Shown: positions 53,033-61,576, counted from the stretch's first letter. The stretch is 64,000 nucleotides of DNA from Pelotomaculum isophthalicicum JI (GCF_029478095.1 NZ_JAKOAV010000001.1:205982-269981), one strand, 5' to 3'. Made by a program: numbers and translations. The notes: generated by a model not told the origin, from the letters alone.

Positions 53033-54208
53033 GTGTGTTTGGCATTGAGTTATTATGATTACGGGGCTGGTTCCAGGAACGGTAGATGGCGTTATATACT
53101 GGCAGTGTTTGTATTTATTGTATTTCTGGTGATGGGTGGACTTCTGGCCAGTAATTACCGGAATGTCGGCAATTTGGTCAAGGTCGTCTCCCTGGTGCGA
53201 ACGCAATATCTATATCCGGTAAGCTCAACCCAGTTGATGGATGGGGCAATTAAAGGCCTTGTCAATTCTCTGAGTGACCCGTATTCGGTTTACCTTGATC
53301 CAAAAACATTTTCACATCTTCAAGAGCAGATCAGGGGATCCTTTGGCGGTTTGGGTATTTTAGTGGGTGTAAAAGAACAGTACCTGACAGTGGTGCGAGC
53401 CTATCAGGGAACGCCGGCAGCCAGGGAGGGAATAAGAGAAGGCGATGTGATCGCCAGGATTGACGATCGTGACGCGAAAGGCATTGATCTGGACACGGCG
53501 ATAAACCTGATGCGTGGACCAGTCGGCTCAAAAGTCAATCTCGGCATCAACAGACAGGGAGTGCCGGAGCAGTTGCAATTTACCTTAACCAGAGAGGAAA
53601 TCAGTGTTCCTACTGTGGAGGGGCGGGCTTTGGAAGGCAACAGCATCGAGCATATTGTTATCAGCCAGTTCACAGAACGTACCGCTGATGAAATAAAAGA
53701 AGTATTGGCCAAAGTGAAGACCGAAAAGATAAAAGGGATTATTCTGGACCTCCGGGATAATCCAGGCGGTGAACTCAACTCGGCGGTAGAAGTGGCTAAA
53801 AATTTCATTCCAAAAGGGCCGATTGTATATATAGATAACCGTGTGGGTCGCGAGCAAGTTTATGAATCGGAAGGAAAAACAATCCAGCTCCCGTTTGTGG
53901 TGTTAATCAACGGGGGGAGCGCAAGCGCTGCTGAAATCCTGGCCGGGGCGGTAAAAGACACCGGTGCGGGAGTTCTGGTCGGGACCAAAACTTTTGGTAA
54001 AGGGATTGTTCAAACGGTATTTCGATTGGATGGCGGCGCGGGATTAAAGCTGACTACCGCCCGTTACCTGACGCCGGCCAAGAACGATATCCATGAAAAG
54101 GGTATTCAACCTGATATCCTGGTGCAATCCCAGGATGATCGCCTTCATGATGTTCAGCTAGATAAGGCTGTGGAGATCCTTAAGGAGAAAATCGCAATAG
54201 CCGGATAG
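53033..54208 (+). CDS. ctpA: Carboxyl-terminal processing protease CtpA/CtpB (S41)
   Basis: The 391-aa protein has an N-terminal membrane anchor (about 22-44), a PDZ domain (about 95-180: GSFGGLGILVGVKEQYLTVVRAYQ in two blocks) and the S41 catalytic core. The nucleophile Ser lies in GGSASAAEIL (about 293-302) and the Lys in KTFGKG (about 318-323). It cleaves extracytoplasmic proteins; in B. subtilis CtpB acts in sporulation signalling. The start is uncertain: GTG 53033, TTG 53039 and TTG 53045 all sit near a weak AGGTG site. It lies in the ftsEX-ctp-minJ order. Confidence 0.92.
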   Translation: MCLALSYYDYGAGSRNGRWRYILAVFVFIVFLVMGGLLASNYRNVGNLVKVVSLVRTQYLYPVSSTQLMDGAIKGLVNSLSDPYSVYLDPKTFSHLQEQIRGSFGGLGILVGVKEQYLTVVRAYQGTPAAREGIREGDVIARIDDRDAKGIDLDTAINLMRGPVGSKVNLGINRQGVPEQLQFTLTREEISVPTVEGRALEGNSIEHIVISQFTERTADEIKEVLAKVKTEKIKGIILDLRDNPGGELNSAVEVAKNFIPKGPIVYIDNRVGREQVYESEGKTIQLPFVVLINGGSASAAEILAGAVKDTGAGVLVGTKTFGKGIVQTVFRLDGGAGLKLTTARYLTPAKNDIHEKGIQPDILVQSQDDRLHDVQLDKAVEILKEKIAIAG

Positions 54209-54232
54209 GGAAATTAAGTTTGTTTTTTTAAT

Positions 54233-54264
54233 AGCCGTGGGAAAAGTATCTCCACGGCTTTTTG
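54233..54264 (+). terminator. Terminator after ctpA
   Basis: AGCCGTGG/CCACGGCT perfect stem, 11-nt loop, TTTTT tail. Confidence 0.85.
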
Positions 54265-54304
54265 GATATTGGAGAAGAGCCTTAAAGCATTCGAGGTGAA
54301 GCGT

Positions 54305-55555
54305 TTGTATCCCTTTACGGAGATTATACCCTTAATCCTGAAGTCCTTTCTGCAAGCGTTCATGGACCCCCAATTCTGGCCGGTTTTTTTGTTGATAGTG
54401 GGTTTAATCGCTTTGCAGTACCAACGGATGGGTAGATTGAGGGAAAGTTTCTTTCATCAGAAATCCGGCAGGGCTTGGGCGGATGTAATTATGGCGGCGG
54501 GCTTTGGGTTGCTGGGCGGCTTGGCGGGAAGCTTCCTGATGGTTTTTATCGGCCTGACCCTTTCCGGTCCGGATCTGATTTATCTTTGGCCGGTGGCCAT
54601 ATTGCTCATGCTGATAAACATGCGTTTTTTATGCTTCGCTTATTCCGGCGGAGTGTTGGCTGTTTCCAGCCTGCTTCTTGGCTTTCCTCAAGTGAATATT
54701 CCGCAGATAATGGCCCTGGTCGCCGTGCTGCACATGGTGGAAAGCATTCTGATCCTGGTTAGCGGCCACCTGGGGGCGGCGCCCGCTTTTATTAAAGCGG
54801 CTGGCGGGCGGGTGGTCGGCGGTTTTACCCTGCAGCGATTCTGGCCGATACCGCTCGTAGTGCTGGCCGTGGCGGGTACCGGTGCGGTCCAGGGGGTGGT
54901 TGAAATGCCGGATTGGTGGCCGTTGATTAAACCCGACGTGCCGGGTGAATTGCACAACCTGGTATTCTACTTGATGCCGGTGGTAGCCGGTTTAGGCTAC
55001 GGTGACGTGTCGATTGCCAGAAGTCCGGTGGAAAAGAGCCGCCTGTCCGCGCTCCACCTTGGCCTCTATAGTGTAATTTTGTTGATTTTGGCTGTGCTGG
55101 CGGAACATAGCCGCGCGGTAACGCTGGCTGCGGCGCTGTTCTCCCCGCTTGGGCACGAGACGGTCATTTATATCAGCAGGAGGATCGAATCTTGTGGTGA
55201 GCCGCTGTACGTCCCGCCCGCCAGGGGAGTGAGGGTGCTTGACGTTTCACCGGACATGGCGGCCTGGCGTGCCGGCATACGTTCGGGGGATATCATATTG
55301 GCGGTAAATGGCCTGGAGTTGACGGATAAAAATAGTTTTTACCAAATGCAACAGGAGACATTTTTGCCCTTGCTGGTGGATTACTTCAGCCGCGCGGCGG
55401 GTGAAAACCGCAGGCGGCTGCTGGTGCCTGCGGGACCGGGGGGTTGGGGTTTGGTGCTTGTACCGGAAGGAAATGAAAACAAATATGTTGAACTTTGGAC
55501 AACAGGACCGTTAGGACGCTTGCTAAAGGGATTCTGGAGAAAATTTCGAAGTTGA
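54305..55555 (+). CDS. PDZ-domain membrane protein, MinJ-like
   Basis: The 416-aa protein has six to eight membrane segments (about 5-285). A C-terminal PDZ domain follows (about 300-385), with RVLDVSPDMAAWRAGIRSGD and VNGLELTDKNSFY. Its layout and its place after ftsEX and ctp match MinJ of B. subtilis, which bridges DivIVA to MinCD. Overall identity was not measured. TTG 54305 is preferred: GAGGTG (54293-54298) lies 6 nt upstream, whereas the longer frame from 54269 reads through it. Confidence 0.8.
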   Translation: MYPFTEIIPLILKSFLQAFMDPQFWPVFLLIVGLIALQYQRMGRLRESFFHQKSGRAWADVIMAAGFGLLGGLAGSFLMVFIGLTLSGPDLIYLWPVAILLMLINMRFLCFAYSGGVLAVSSLLLGFPQVNIPQIMALVAVLHMVESILILVSGHLGAAPAFIKAAGGRVVGGFTLQRFWPIPLVVLAVAGTGAVQGVVEMPDWWPLIKPDVPGELHNLVFYLMPVVAGLGYGDVSIARSPVEKSRLSALHLGLYSVILLILAVLAEHSRAVTLAAALFSPLGHETVIYISRRIESCGEPLYVPPARGVRVLDVSPDMAAWRAGIRSGDIILAVNGLELTDKNSFYQMQQETFLPLLVDYFSRAAGENRRRLLVPAGPGGWGLVLVPEGNENKYVELWTTGPLGRLLKGFWRKFRS

Positions 55556-55581
55556 CACTTTTAAAATAATGGGGATATAAT
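55552..55581 (+). promoter_or_regulatory. SigA-type promoter for cooT
   Basis: TTGACA (55552-55557), 18-bp spacer, TATAAT (55576-55581), near consensus. It overlaps the stop codon of the MinJ-like gene. Confidence 0.88.
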
Positions 55582-55646
55582 CAGTTAAAAATAGTCCCAT
55601 GAGCTGTTCTGCATTAATAACGAGAAAGGCAAGGTGGGAACAAGTT

Positions 55647-55844
55647 ATGTGTGAGGCAAACGCATTTTTAAGAATACCGGGCAAAGAGGACGAGTTGTTT
55701 CTGGAGATGGTTGACCGGGTTGTGCCCCGCGATGACGGCTTGCTGTTAGAAGATATATTCGGCAAAAGAAAGATTATCAGAGCTAAAATTGTGGAACTGG
55801 CCCTGGTGGATCACAAAATAATCCTGGAAAAAGAACCGCAATGA
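55647..55844 (+). CDS. cooT: CooT-family nickel-binding protein
   Basis: The 65-aa protein begins Met-Cys-Glu-Ala-Asn, and the N-terminal Cys2 is the nickel ligand in the CooT family (chaperone-like for carbon monoxide dehydrogenase). The small beta-barrel pattern is present (LLLEDIFGKRKIIRAKIVEL). ATG 55647 has AAGGTGGG about 8 nt upstream; the longer frame from 55599 is not supported and would bury the Cys2. No CO dehydrogenase gene is nearby in the window. It suggests nickel enzymes in the organism. Confidence 0.85.
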   Translation: MCEANAFLRIPGKEDELFLEMVDRVVPRDDGLLLEDIFGKRKIIRAKIVELALVDHKIILEKEPQ

Positions 55845-55853
55845 ATGAATATA

Positions 55854-55891
55854 TACGGAACAGGGTGACCATTCCTGTTCCGTAGTTTTTT
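55854..55891 (+). terminator. Terminator after cooT
   Basis: TACGGAACAGG/CCTGTTCCGTA perfect 11-bp stem, followed by GTTTTTT. Confidence 0.92.
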
Positions 55892-55895
55892 ACTG

Positions 55896-55927
55896 CCGAA
55901 CATGAACTGCGTTATGTGCCTAAAGGT
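55896..55927. repeat. 32-bp intergenic repeat, copy B
   Basis: It matches 34835-34866 at 25 of 32 positions (all differences are transitions) and, like that copy, follows a terminator. It overlaps the in-frame extension of the uracil-DNA glycosylase frame and argues against a start at 55902. Confidence 0.5.
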
Positions 55928-55940
55928 TGGACGAAGACGC

Positions 55941-56558
55941 ATGGGGGTTATAAAAGGATTGAATAAAGTCATCTATGAAGACGATTTTGACTTGAGTGAA
56001 ATCAACAGCCTTGAAGAATTGCAGAACATGGCCGGGAATTGTGCCAGGTGCGGCCTGCGGGGCGGGTGTTCCGGGGTGGTTTTTGGGGAAGGTAATCCGG
56101 AGGCCAGGTTAATGTTGATTGGAGAGGGACCGGGAGCGGATGAAGACCGGTTGGGCCGCCCTTTTGTGGGCAAAGCCGGGCAGCTATTGGACAAGATCCT
56201 GGCGGCTGTCGGCCTTGAGCGGTTTAAACACGTTTTTATCGCTAATGTGGTTAAGTGCAGGCCCCCCGGCAATAGGGCGCCGCGCCCGAATGAGGCTGAA
56301 TCATGCCTCCCGTGGCTTTACCGCCAGATTGAACTGATATCCCCCAGGATCATTGTCCTGTTGGGCGGCACCGCTTTACAGAACCTGGTCGAACCCGACG
56401 CCAGGATCACTATTATGCGCGGGAAATGGCTGGTAAGCAAAAGCGGGATCAAAATCATGCCTACTTATCACCCGGCCGCGCTCCTAAGAGACACCAGCAA
56501 AAAACGCCCTGTATGGGAGGACTTTCAAAAAGTCAGGGATGAGTATTTAAAGTTGTAG
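55941..56558 (+). CDS. Type-4 uracil-DNA glycosylase
   Basis: The 205-aa protein removes uracil from DNA. Family-4 signatures are GEGPGADEDRLGRPFVGKAG (about 61-80) and PTYHPAALL (about 174-182). The iron-sulfur ligands fit C34, C37, C106 and C122. ATG 55941 is a reasonable start; GTG or TTG sites inside are less likely, and ATG 55902 lies in a repeat. Its last 16 codons are copied, in frame, at 56992-57042. Its end overlaps by 26 bp the convergent DUF2508 gene. Confidence 0.92.
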   Translation: MGVIKGLNKVIYEDDFDLSEINSLEELQNMAGNCARCGLRGGCSGVVFGEGNPEARLMLIGEGPGADEDRLGRPFVGKAGQLLDKILAAVGLERFKHVFIANVVKCRPPGNRAPRPNEAESCLPWLYRQIELISPRIIVLLGGTALQNLVEPDARITIMRGKWLVSKSGIKIMPTYHPAALLRDTSKKRPVWEDFQKVRDEYLKL

Positions 56559-56838
56559 GAGCTATTTTACCCGGGACGGCGGGCCAGGCCGTGACCCCTT
56601 CTTGTTTAGCTTGTTTTAACAACATCATATAATGCCTTTCTGCCGAGTTAATTTTAAAAATAACATAGTCGGAAAGTTCACCGTCAATATGATTCATTTC
56701 CTTTAATGCCTGCTGCCAATCCCGCCGGGCGCTTTCAATGACCGACATTAGGGTGGGTTCGCAGGGCATGTCCGCCCGTTTTTTTATAAGTCCTGAAATT
56801 TTCGCCGATAATAATTTTATCACAGACAAGATGTCCAT
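56533..56838 (-). CDS. DUF2508 (YaaL-like) protein, copy 1
   Basis: The 101-aa protein contains the DUF2508 pattern: SARRDWQQALKEMNHIDGELSD and NSAERHYMMLLKQAKQEG (in two blocks). YaaL-type proteins are small, conserved in spore-formers, and lie near recR in Bacillus; their role is unknown. I start it at ATG 56838, where GAGGTG is 6 nt upstream, to match copy 2. It overlaps the 3' end of the uracil-DNA glycosylase gene by 26 bp. A tandem copy lies at 57017. Confidence 0.85.
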   Translation of the reverse strand: MDILSVIKLLSAKISGLIKKRADMPCEPTLMSVIESARRDWQQALKEMNHIDGELSDYVIFKINSAERHYMMLLKQAKQEGVTAWPAVPGKIAPTTLNTHP

Positions 56839-56991
56839 CACCATCACCTCATTATATAAATATGCACATCGAGTGATAAATAGACGGCATGAGCAACAGT
56901 GTGATCAAAATAAACACCTGGTTGTCACTGAAAAACACAAATTACATTTGTAATTAATAAAGAATTTTAAATTGAGGGGTGTATTTATAAC

Positions 56992-57042
56992 CCCGTGTGG
57001 GAGGGTTTTCAAAAAGTCAGGGATGAGTATTTGAGTTTATAG
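56992..57042 (+). pseudogene. Duplicated 3' end of the uracil-DNA glycosylase gene
   Basis: These 16 codons and stop encode PVWEGFQKVRDEYLSL. The true gene ends PVWEDFQKVRDEYLKL. The reading frame and the overlap with the convergent DUF2508 gene are the same as at 56510-56558. It is a relic of tandem duplication, not a gene. Confidence 0.85.
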
Positions 57043-57322
57043 GGGCATGCGTGCCCGGCTTTATGGGCCAGGCTACAGCCCCTTCTTTTTTGGCCTGGTT
57101 TAATAGCGTCATGTAATGCTTTTCCGCTGTGTTTATTTTTAGGATAGCACTATCGACAAGATCACCTTCAGCGTAGTTGAATTCTTGCAGCGCCTGCTGC
57201 CAGTCCCGCCGCGCGCCGTCAACAGCCAGCGCCAGTTTGGACGCGTGGGAGCCATCCACCCGCATTCCCGTTAATCCGGCTATTCTCCCTGACAACAGTT
57301 TGACAACTGATTTAATATTCAT
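57017..57322 (-). CDS. DUF2508 (YaaL-like) protein, copy 2
   Basis: The 101-aa protein has the same layout as copy 1: MNIKSVVKLLSGRIAGL against MDILSVIKLLSAKISGL, then ARRDWQQALQEFNYAEGDL and NTAEKHYMTLLNQAKKEG. About two thirds of positions look identical. ATG 57322 has GAGGTG 6 nt upstream as in copy 1. The unit arose by duplication that included the end of the glycosylase gene. Both copies appear intact, so both may be used. Confidence 0.85.
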   Translation of the reverse strand: MNIKSVVKLLSGRIAGLTGMRVDGSHASKLALAVDGARRDWQQALQEFNYAEGDLVDSAILKINTAEKHYMTLLNQAKKEGAVAWPIKPGTHAPINSNTHP

Positions 57323-57458
57323 CGGTGTCACCTCATTGTATAAATATGTTTACCCTATTGCAAATAAAACTTCAGCCCCGTAGTCATTATTCACGACATT
57401 CAATATTTCAGCATTTTTTACGCATAATAACTTTTAATAAAAATACGGGGTGAAGGCT

Positions 57459-58949
57459 GTGGGTGACTATAAAATTAAGTATAAATATTTCCCGCTGGTT
57501 ATCATCATGACAATGGTGCTGACCTTTTTATGTGGTTGCGGCGGGCAAGGACAAGCCCAGAAGAAACCGGTGAGTAATAACGGGAACCGGCAGGAAGTAA
57601 AAATTGCGGTAAGTCTGGCTGATCTGGAGAGGGATGGAAATCAAATTTTTAAGAGGACTATGTCCGGGCGCCAAGGGCAAGGCGGACAGAGCGGCGGCCA
57701 AAATGATCAGGGCGGCCAGCAGGGTAAGCAAGACCAAAGCCAAAACCAGCAGGCCGGTGAGATGGTGGTGCCGGTGCAAGCCGGCGGTGGGCAGGGCGGT
57801 CAGGGAAGCCAGGGCGGTCAAGGCCAGCAAGTGAACATTACCTGGCTCGACGCGAAAAATGATTCTGCCAAGCAAGAAAAGGATCTTGATGATCTGATCA
57901 AGCAAAAAGTCAGAGTAGTGATTCTACAACTGGTAGATCCTTCTGCCGGACCCAGACTGGTGCGCAAGCTGGCTCAGGCCAACATCAAAGTGATCGCCCT
58001 GGAAACGCTGCCCGCCAATTCTCCGTTGGATGGTTACATCGCCTCAGATCACGCCAGAACCGGGGAACTACAATCCCGCTACCTTCTCAGCGCGGCCCAA
58101 GGCCGGTCCGCGCCGCTGAAAGCAGTGGTTTTGCAGGGTGATAAAAACGACCAGGCATCCCGGGAGATTACTTCATCATTGCTGGAAAATCTGAAAGATC
58201 AAGCGCAGGTGCAGGTGGTGTTGGTAAAGGACCATCCCGCCGGTGATCCGCAAATGGCCAAAACTACCCTTGAGCAAGCGTTGACGTCCACAAACAACCA
58301 AATTGACGCAATTCTTATTACCGATGACCGCATGGGTACGGGAGTGGCAGAGGTGTTGAAAAACCGGGGTTTGAGCAAGCGGATTGTAACTATCGGCGCC
58401 GGGGCCGGCAAACAGGCTTCCCAGGCGCTGGCGGCGGGGGAGCATGACGCTGAAGTGGATGTCATGCCCGAACTGATGGCCCAGTATGCTTATGACGCGG
58501 CGGTGGGGCTGGCTACCACCGGGCACTGGCAGTATGATAAACAGATCAGAAACGGCGATTTTGACGTGCCTGCCAGGATTACCCCGGTGCGTTTGATTAC
58601 CAGGAATGAATCATATCTTCTTGAACAGCGCTGGGGCAAGCCGGCGGCGGGACAGGAAGGCGGCCAAGGCGGGCAGCCGGGGCAACGGCAGCAAAGCAGC
58701 CAGGATAAAGGACAATCAAGTGATCAGAGCGACCAAAAAAAAGTGGGCGGCGGCCAGGGCGATCAGGGTGGAGGCAAGAAGACAACGTTGCGTGTTACCA
58801 CCCAGGATGGAAAAACAATGGAGATGCAAATAAACGGTGAAATAAAGAAGATTGAAACTATGGACGGCGCCGGAGGCGGCAAAAGCGATGGCGGCGACCA
58901 GGGTCAGGCTGGAAGTGGCGCCGGCGGCCAAGGCGGCAGCGGGAGTTAA
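57459..58949 (+). CDS. Sugar-binding-like lipoprotein (periplasmic-binding-protein fold) with Gly/Gln-rich regions
   Basis: The 496-aa protein has a lipobox (LTFLCGCGG, Cys near residue 24). A Gln/Gly-rich segment follows (about 60-125). A type-1 periplasmic-binding-protein core follows (about 130-390) with VVILQLVDPSAGPRLVRKL, YIASDHARTG and AILITDDRMGTGVAEVL, as in ribose-type solute receptors. A second low-complexity tail (about 395-496) contains a short TLRVTTQDGKTMEMQ strand block. No permease or ATPase is adjacent, so it may be a sensor or an orphan receptor. GTG 57459 has GGGG 8 nt upstream. Confidence 0.82.
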   Translation: MGDYKIKYKYFPLVIIMTMVLTFLCGCGGQGQAQKKPVSNNGNRQEVKIAVSLADLERDGNQIFKRTMSGRQGQGGQSGGQNDQGGQQGKQDQSQNQQAGEMVVPVQAGGGQGGQGSQGGQGQQVNITWLDAKNDSAKQEKDLDDLIKQKVRVVILQLVDPSAGPRLVRKLAQANIKVIALETLPANSPLDGYIASDHARTGELQSRYLLSAAQGRSAPLKAVVLQGDKNDQASREITSSLLENLKDQAQVQVVLVKDHPAGDPQMAKTTLEQALTSTNNQIDAILITDDRMGTGVAEVLKNRGLSKRIVTIGAGAGKQASQALAAGEHDAEVDVMPELMAQYAYDAAVGLATTGHWQYDKQIRNGDFDVPARITPVRLITRNESYLLEQRWGKPAAGQEGGQGGQPGQRQQSSQDKGQSSDQSDQKKVGGGQGDQGGGKKTTLRVTTQDGKTMEMQINGEIKKIETMDGAGGGKSDGGDQGQAGSGAGGQGGSGS

Positions 58950-58961
58950 TCTGGTTATTTG

Positions 58962-58992
58962 TTGACAATTATGTTAAAATGCAATCTATAGA
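58962..58992 (+). promoter_or_regulatory. Possible promoter for dapL
   Basis: TTGACA (58962-58967) is exact. The best -10 candidate, TATAGA (58987-58992), is 19 bp away, a little long. Confidence 0.4.
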
Positions 58993-59049
58993 AAGTTCGC
59001 TAAAAACTAATGTATCGGTTCTAAATAGTACGAAAAAGGATGGTTAGTG

Positions 59050-60288
59050 ATGCCGGATAGCTTTGTTCAAAATTTGTTTGCTGAGAGAATCGGGGGCCCG
59101 AAGTTTGGTAAGGACACGGTTATTTACAAGTTTGAAAAGATAAAACGCGCGAAAGCGGCAGCCAGAAAAAATCATCCAGGTGTTGAAATAATCGATCTGG
59201 GAGTCGGCGAACCTGACGAGATGGCTGATCAGGGGATTGTGGCAAAACTGTCCGAGGAGGCGGCGAAGCCCGAGAACAGGGGATATTCCGATAACGGAAT
59301 ACAGGAATTCAAGGATGTGGCGGCTAAATATCTGGAGACGGTTTACGGAGTAGAAGGTTTGAACCCCGAAACAGAAATAATCCACGGCATTGGTTCAAAG
59401 CCGGTGCTGGCCATGCTCCCGGCAGTGTTTATAAACCCTGGAGATATTACCATCATGCCGGTGCCGAATTACCCGGTGCTGGGGACCTTGACCAAGTGGT
59501 TCGGCGGGCAGGTGGTCAATCTTCCAATAACGCCGGAGAACGGGTTTTTCCCGGATATAGATTCCCTTGACCGGGAAACAAGAAGAAAAGCCAAACTGTT
59601 GTACTTGAATTATCCCAACAATCCCACGGGAGCATGCGCAACCAGGGAATTTTTTGAGAAGGTTATAAAATTTGCCAAGGAGAACAATGTCATAGTTGTT
59701 CATGATGCCGCCTACGCCGGGCTGATGTTCGACGGGGAGAAGCCGTTAGCTTTCCTCTCAATCGAAGGGGCTAAGGATGTGGGGGTAGAATTGTTTTCCT
59801 TATCCAAAGCGTACAATATGACCGGCTGGAGACTTGCCGCTGTCGCTGGTAATGAACTGGTTATCAAAGGATTTGCCACGGTGAAGGATAACAATGATTC
59901 CGGGCAGTTTATCGCTATCCAAAAAGCCGGGATTTATGCTTTGGAGCATCCTGAGATCACGGAAAAAATCAGCGAAAAGTATTCAAGAAGGCATAATATG
60001 CTTGTGTCGGCACTGAATGAGGTTGGATTTAGCGCCAGAAAACCAAAAGGCTCATTCTACCTTTATGTTAAAGCTCCGAAGGGCATCAAGGGCGGCAGAA
60101 GGTTTGAAAATGCCGAGGACTTTTCCCAGTACCTGATTACAGAAAAGCTTATTTCAACCGTTCCGTGGGATGACGCGGGCAGTTACGTACGCTTCTCGGT
60201 AACTTTTATCGCGAACGGCATCGAGGAGGAAAAGAGAGTTGTGGATGAGATCAGGAGTAGACTGTCTGATGTGGAGTTCGAGTTTTAG
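59050..60288 (+). CDS. dapL: LL-diaminopimelate aminotransferase (DapL-type)
   Basis: DapL makes LL-diaminopimelate directly from tetrahydrodipicolinate in lysine and peptidoglycan synthesis. The 412-aa fold-type I aminotransferase has GVGEPDEMAD near the N-terminus, YPNNPTGACATREFF (about 194-208) and the PLP lysine in LSKAYNMTGWR (Lys about 253). The N-terminal IGGPKFGKDTVIYKFEKIKRAK block matches the DapL2-type of methanogens and some Firmicutes. The substrate is a family-based call; a related aminotransferase is possible. ATG 59050 has AAGGA upstream. A terminator follows. Confidence 0.82.
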   Translation: MPDSFVQNLFAERIGGPKFGKDTVIYKFEKIKRAKAAARKNHPGVEIIDLGVGEPDEMADQGIVAKLSEEAAKPENRGYSDNGIQEFKDVAAKYLETVYGVEGLNPETEIIHGIGSKPVLAMLPAVFINPGDITIMPVPNYPVLGTLTKWFGGQVVNLPITPENGFFPDIDSLDRETRRKAKLLYLNYPNNPTGACATREFFEKVIKFAKENNVIVVHDAAYAGLMFDGEKPLAFLSIEGAKDVGVELFSLSKAYNMTGWRLAAVAGNELVIKGFATVKDNNDSGQFIAIQKAGIYALEHPEITEKISEKYSRRHNMLVSALNEVGFSARKPKGSFYLYVKAPKGIKGGRRFENAEDFSQYLITEKLISTVPWDDAGSYVRFSVTFIANGIEEEKRVVDEIRSRLSDVEFEF

Positions 60289-60350
60289 GATAAATAAATA
60301 TATGCTCCACTGAACCCTGTGCACAAGCAATGTTCGGCTAATAGATTATT

Positions 60351-60391
60351 AAAACCCCGCTACTACAAAAAGCAGTCAGTGGGGTTTTAAA
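60351..60391 (+). terminator. Terminator after dapL
   Basis: AAAACCCC/GGGGTTTT stem with partly paired interior. It is followed by TAAAAT. Confidence 0.6.
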
Positions 60392-60543
60392 ATATTCAAG
60401 TTCTTTAAACGGATCGAATTAAACACGCCGGCACTCATTTTATATCATCCGGGAATATAAGCATGAAGCATTATAAAAGGACACTATATAGTAAATAATA
60501 TTTCCTACGGGATGAAATCAACGAAAGAATAAAGGGGAACCTT

Positions 60544-61035
60544 TTGACTGTAAAAATAATTATTCTTATTACGGCGATTATTATTAGTATTATTTCTTTG
60601 TTATCCATATACTTTTTGTGGGCAAGACTGCATCCTATAGAAATTTTGGCTTATTATCTGTTTTACACGATATTGCTACAACAAACATTTACTATTTTTA
60701 CAATGAATTTGCACCTGTTTGAAATGGCAGATGGAGCAACAATCATGTGGCCGGTTAAAATGATCGGTTTGTTTTACTACCCGGTTATTAACTTATGGCT
60801 CTTATCTTTTTTAGGTTCAAGGAAGCTAAACATAATAAGAAAGGCATTAATATTTGTAATATTCCAGACGCTCCTGTTAGGCATGGATTATTTACATGGT
60901 AAAACCGGTTATATATATTCAATTCATTGGTCTCTTGGGTATGGCGCTATCAGACATATAATATTATCTCTCTTAGCTTTTTCGTTTATGTCATGTTTTA
61001 GGAAATTGTTGAGGGAAAGGAAAGTCATGGCATGA
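60544..61035 (+). CDS. Small polytopic membrane protein of an AT-rich pair, gene 1
   Basis: The 163-aa protein has four to five hydrophobic segments (about 4-28, 36-58, 72-98, 105-120, 130-150) and few charged residues. I recall pairs of this type as CBO0543-like proteins in spore-formers; function unknown. TTG 60544 has AAGGGG 5 nt upstream. Codon use is clearly more AT-rich than the rest of the window. Its stop overlaps the start of the next gene (ATGA), so the two are co-translated. Confidence 0.65.
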   Translation: MTVKIIILITAIIISIISLLSIYFLWARLHPIEILAYYLFYTILLQQTFTIFTMNLHLFEMADGATIMWPVKMIGLFYYPVINLWLLSFLGSRKLNIIRKALIFVIFQTLLLGMDYLHGKTGYIYSIHWSLGYGAIRHIILSLLAFSFMSCFRKLLRERKVMA

Positions 61036-61553
61036 TCCTGTATCCTCCGGTTAAGTTTGATGAAAACGAGTGGTTTATTATAATAACCGGCATCCTAATG
61101 TGGGCAATGATTTTTTTGTTGCCGAAACGATTCTCATTCCTAACTATAGTGATAATCTGGTTGTTTAATTTTTTTATAGGCCAAATGACAGACTTCATCA
61201 TTGGAAAGCCGCCGCTTAGTTATTATTATTACAACGATCTTCCGGAATATGAATACTTTGATCTCCTTCTTTACTTTGTGTCATACCCTTCGTTTGCTTA
61301 TTTTTTTATCTATTTCTATGATAGGTTGAACTTAAAAGGATTATGGTTTATTGGTTATATTTTTGTCTGGTCACTAGTCACAACCGGGATGGAATTGATA
61401 TCAGTAAAATATTTCCACCTATATACTTTTACCGGATGGTGTTCACCATATTCAATCATTGTTTTTATTTTGGTTTATGTTTTGAATCTGATAGTATTCC
61501 GCTTTGTGGAACACCATCAGCCAAGAGTAGATTGGGGATATCGAATATTCTAG
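61032..61553 (+). CDS. Small polytopic membrane protein of an AT-rich pair, gene 2
   Basis: The 173-aa protein has five to six hydrophobic segments. It is CBO0543-like in outline, with LPKRFSFLTIVIIWLFN and a C-terminal WCSPYSIIVFILVYVLN. ATG 61032 overlaps gene 1 by 4 bp. As it is AT-rich like its partner, the pair was probably acquired together. No catalytic motif is seen. A bidirectional terminator follows. Confidence 0.65.
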   Translation: MILYPPVKFDENEWFIIITGILMWAMIFLLPKRFSFLTIVIIWLFNFFIGQMTDFIIGKPPLSYYYYNDLPEYEYFDLLLYFVSYPSFAYFFIYFYDRLNLKGLWFIGYIFVWSLVTTGMELISVKYFHLYTFTGWCSPYSIIVFILVYVLNLIVFRFVEHHQPRVDWGYRIF

Positions 61554-61576
61554 TTCATTATTGTCATATGAAAATT

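Noticed and set aside
55599..55646. N-terminal extension of CooT
   Set aside because: It would bury the Met-Cys nickel-binding terminus; the ribosome site AAGGTGGG precedes ATG 55647.
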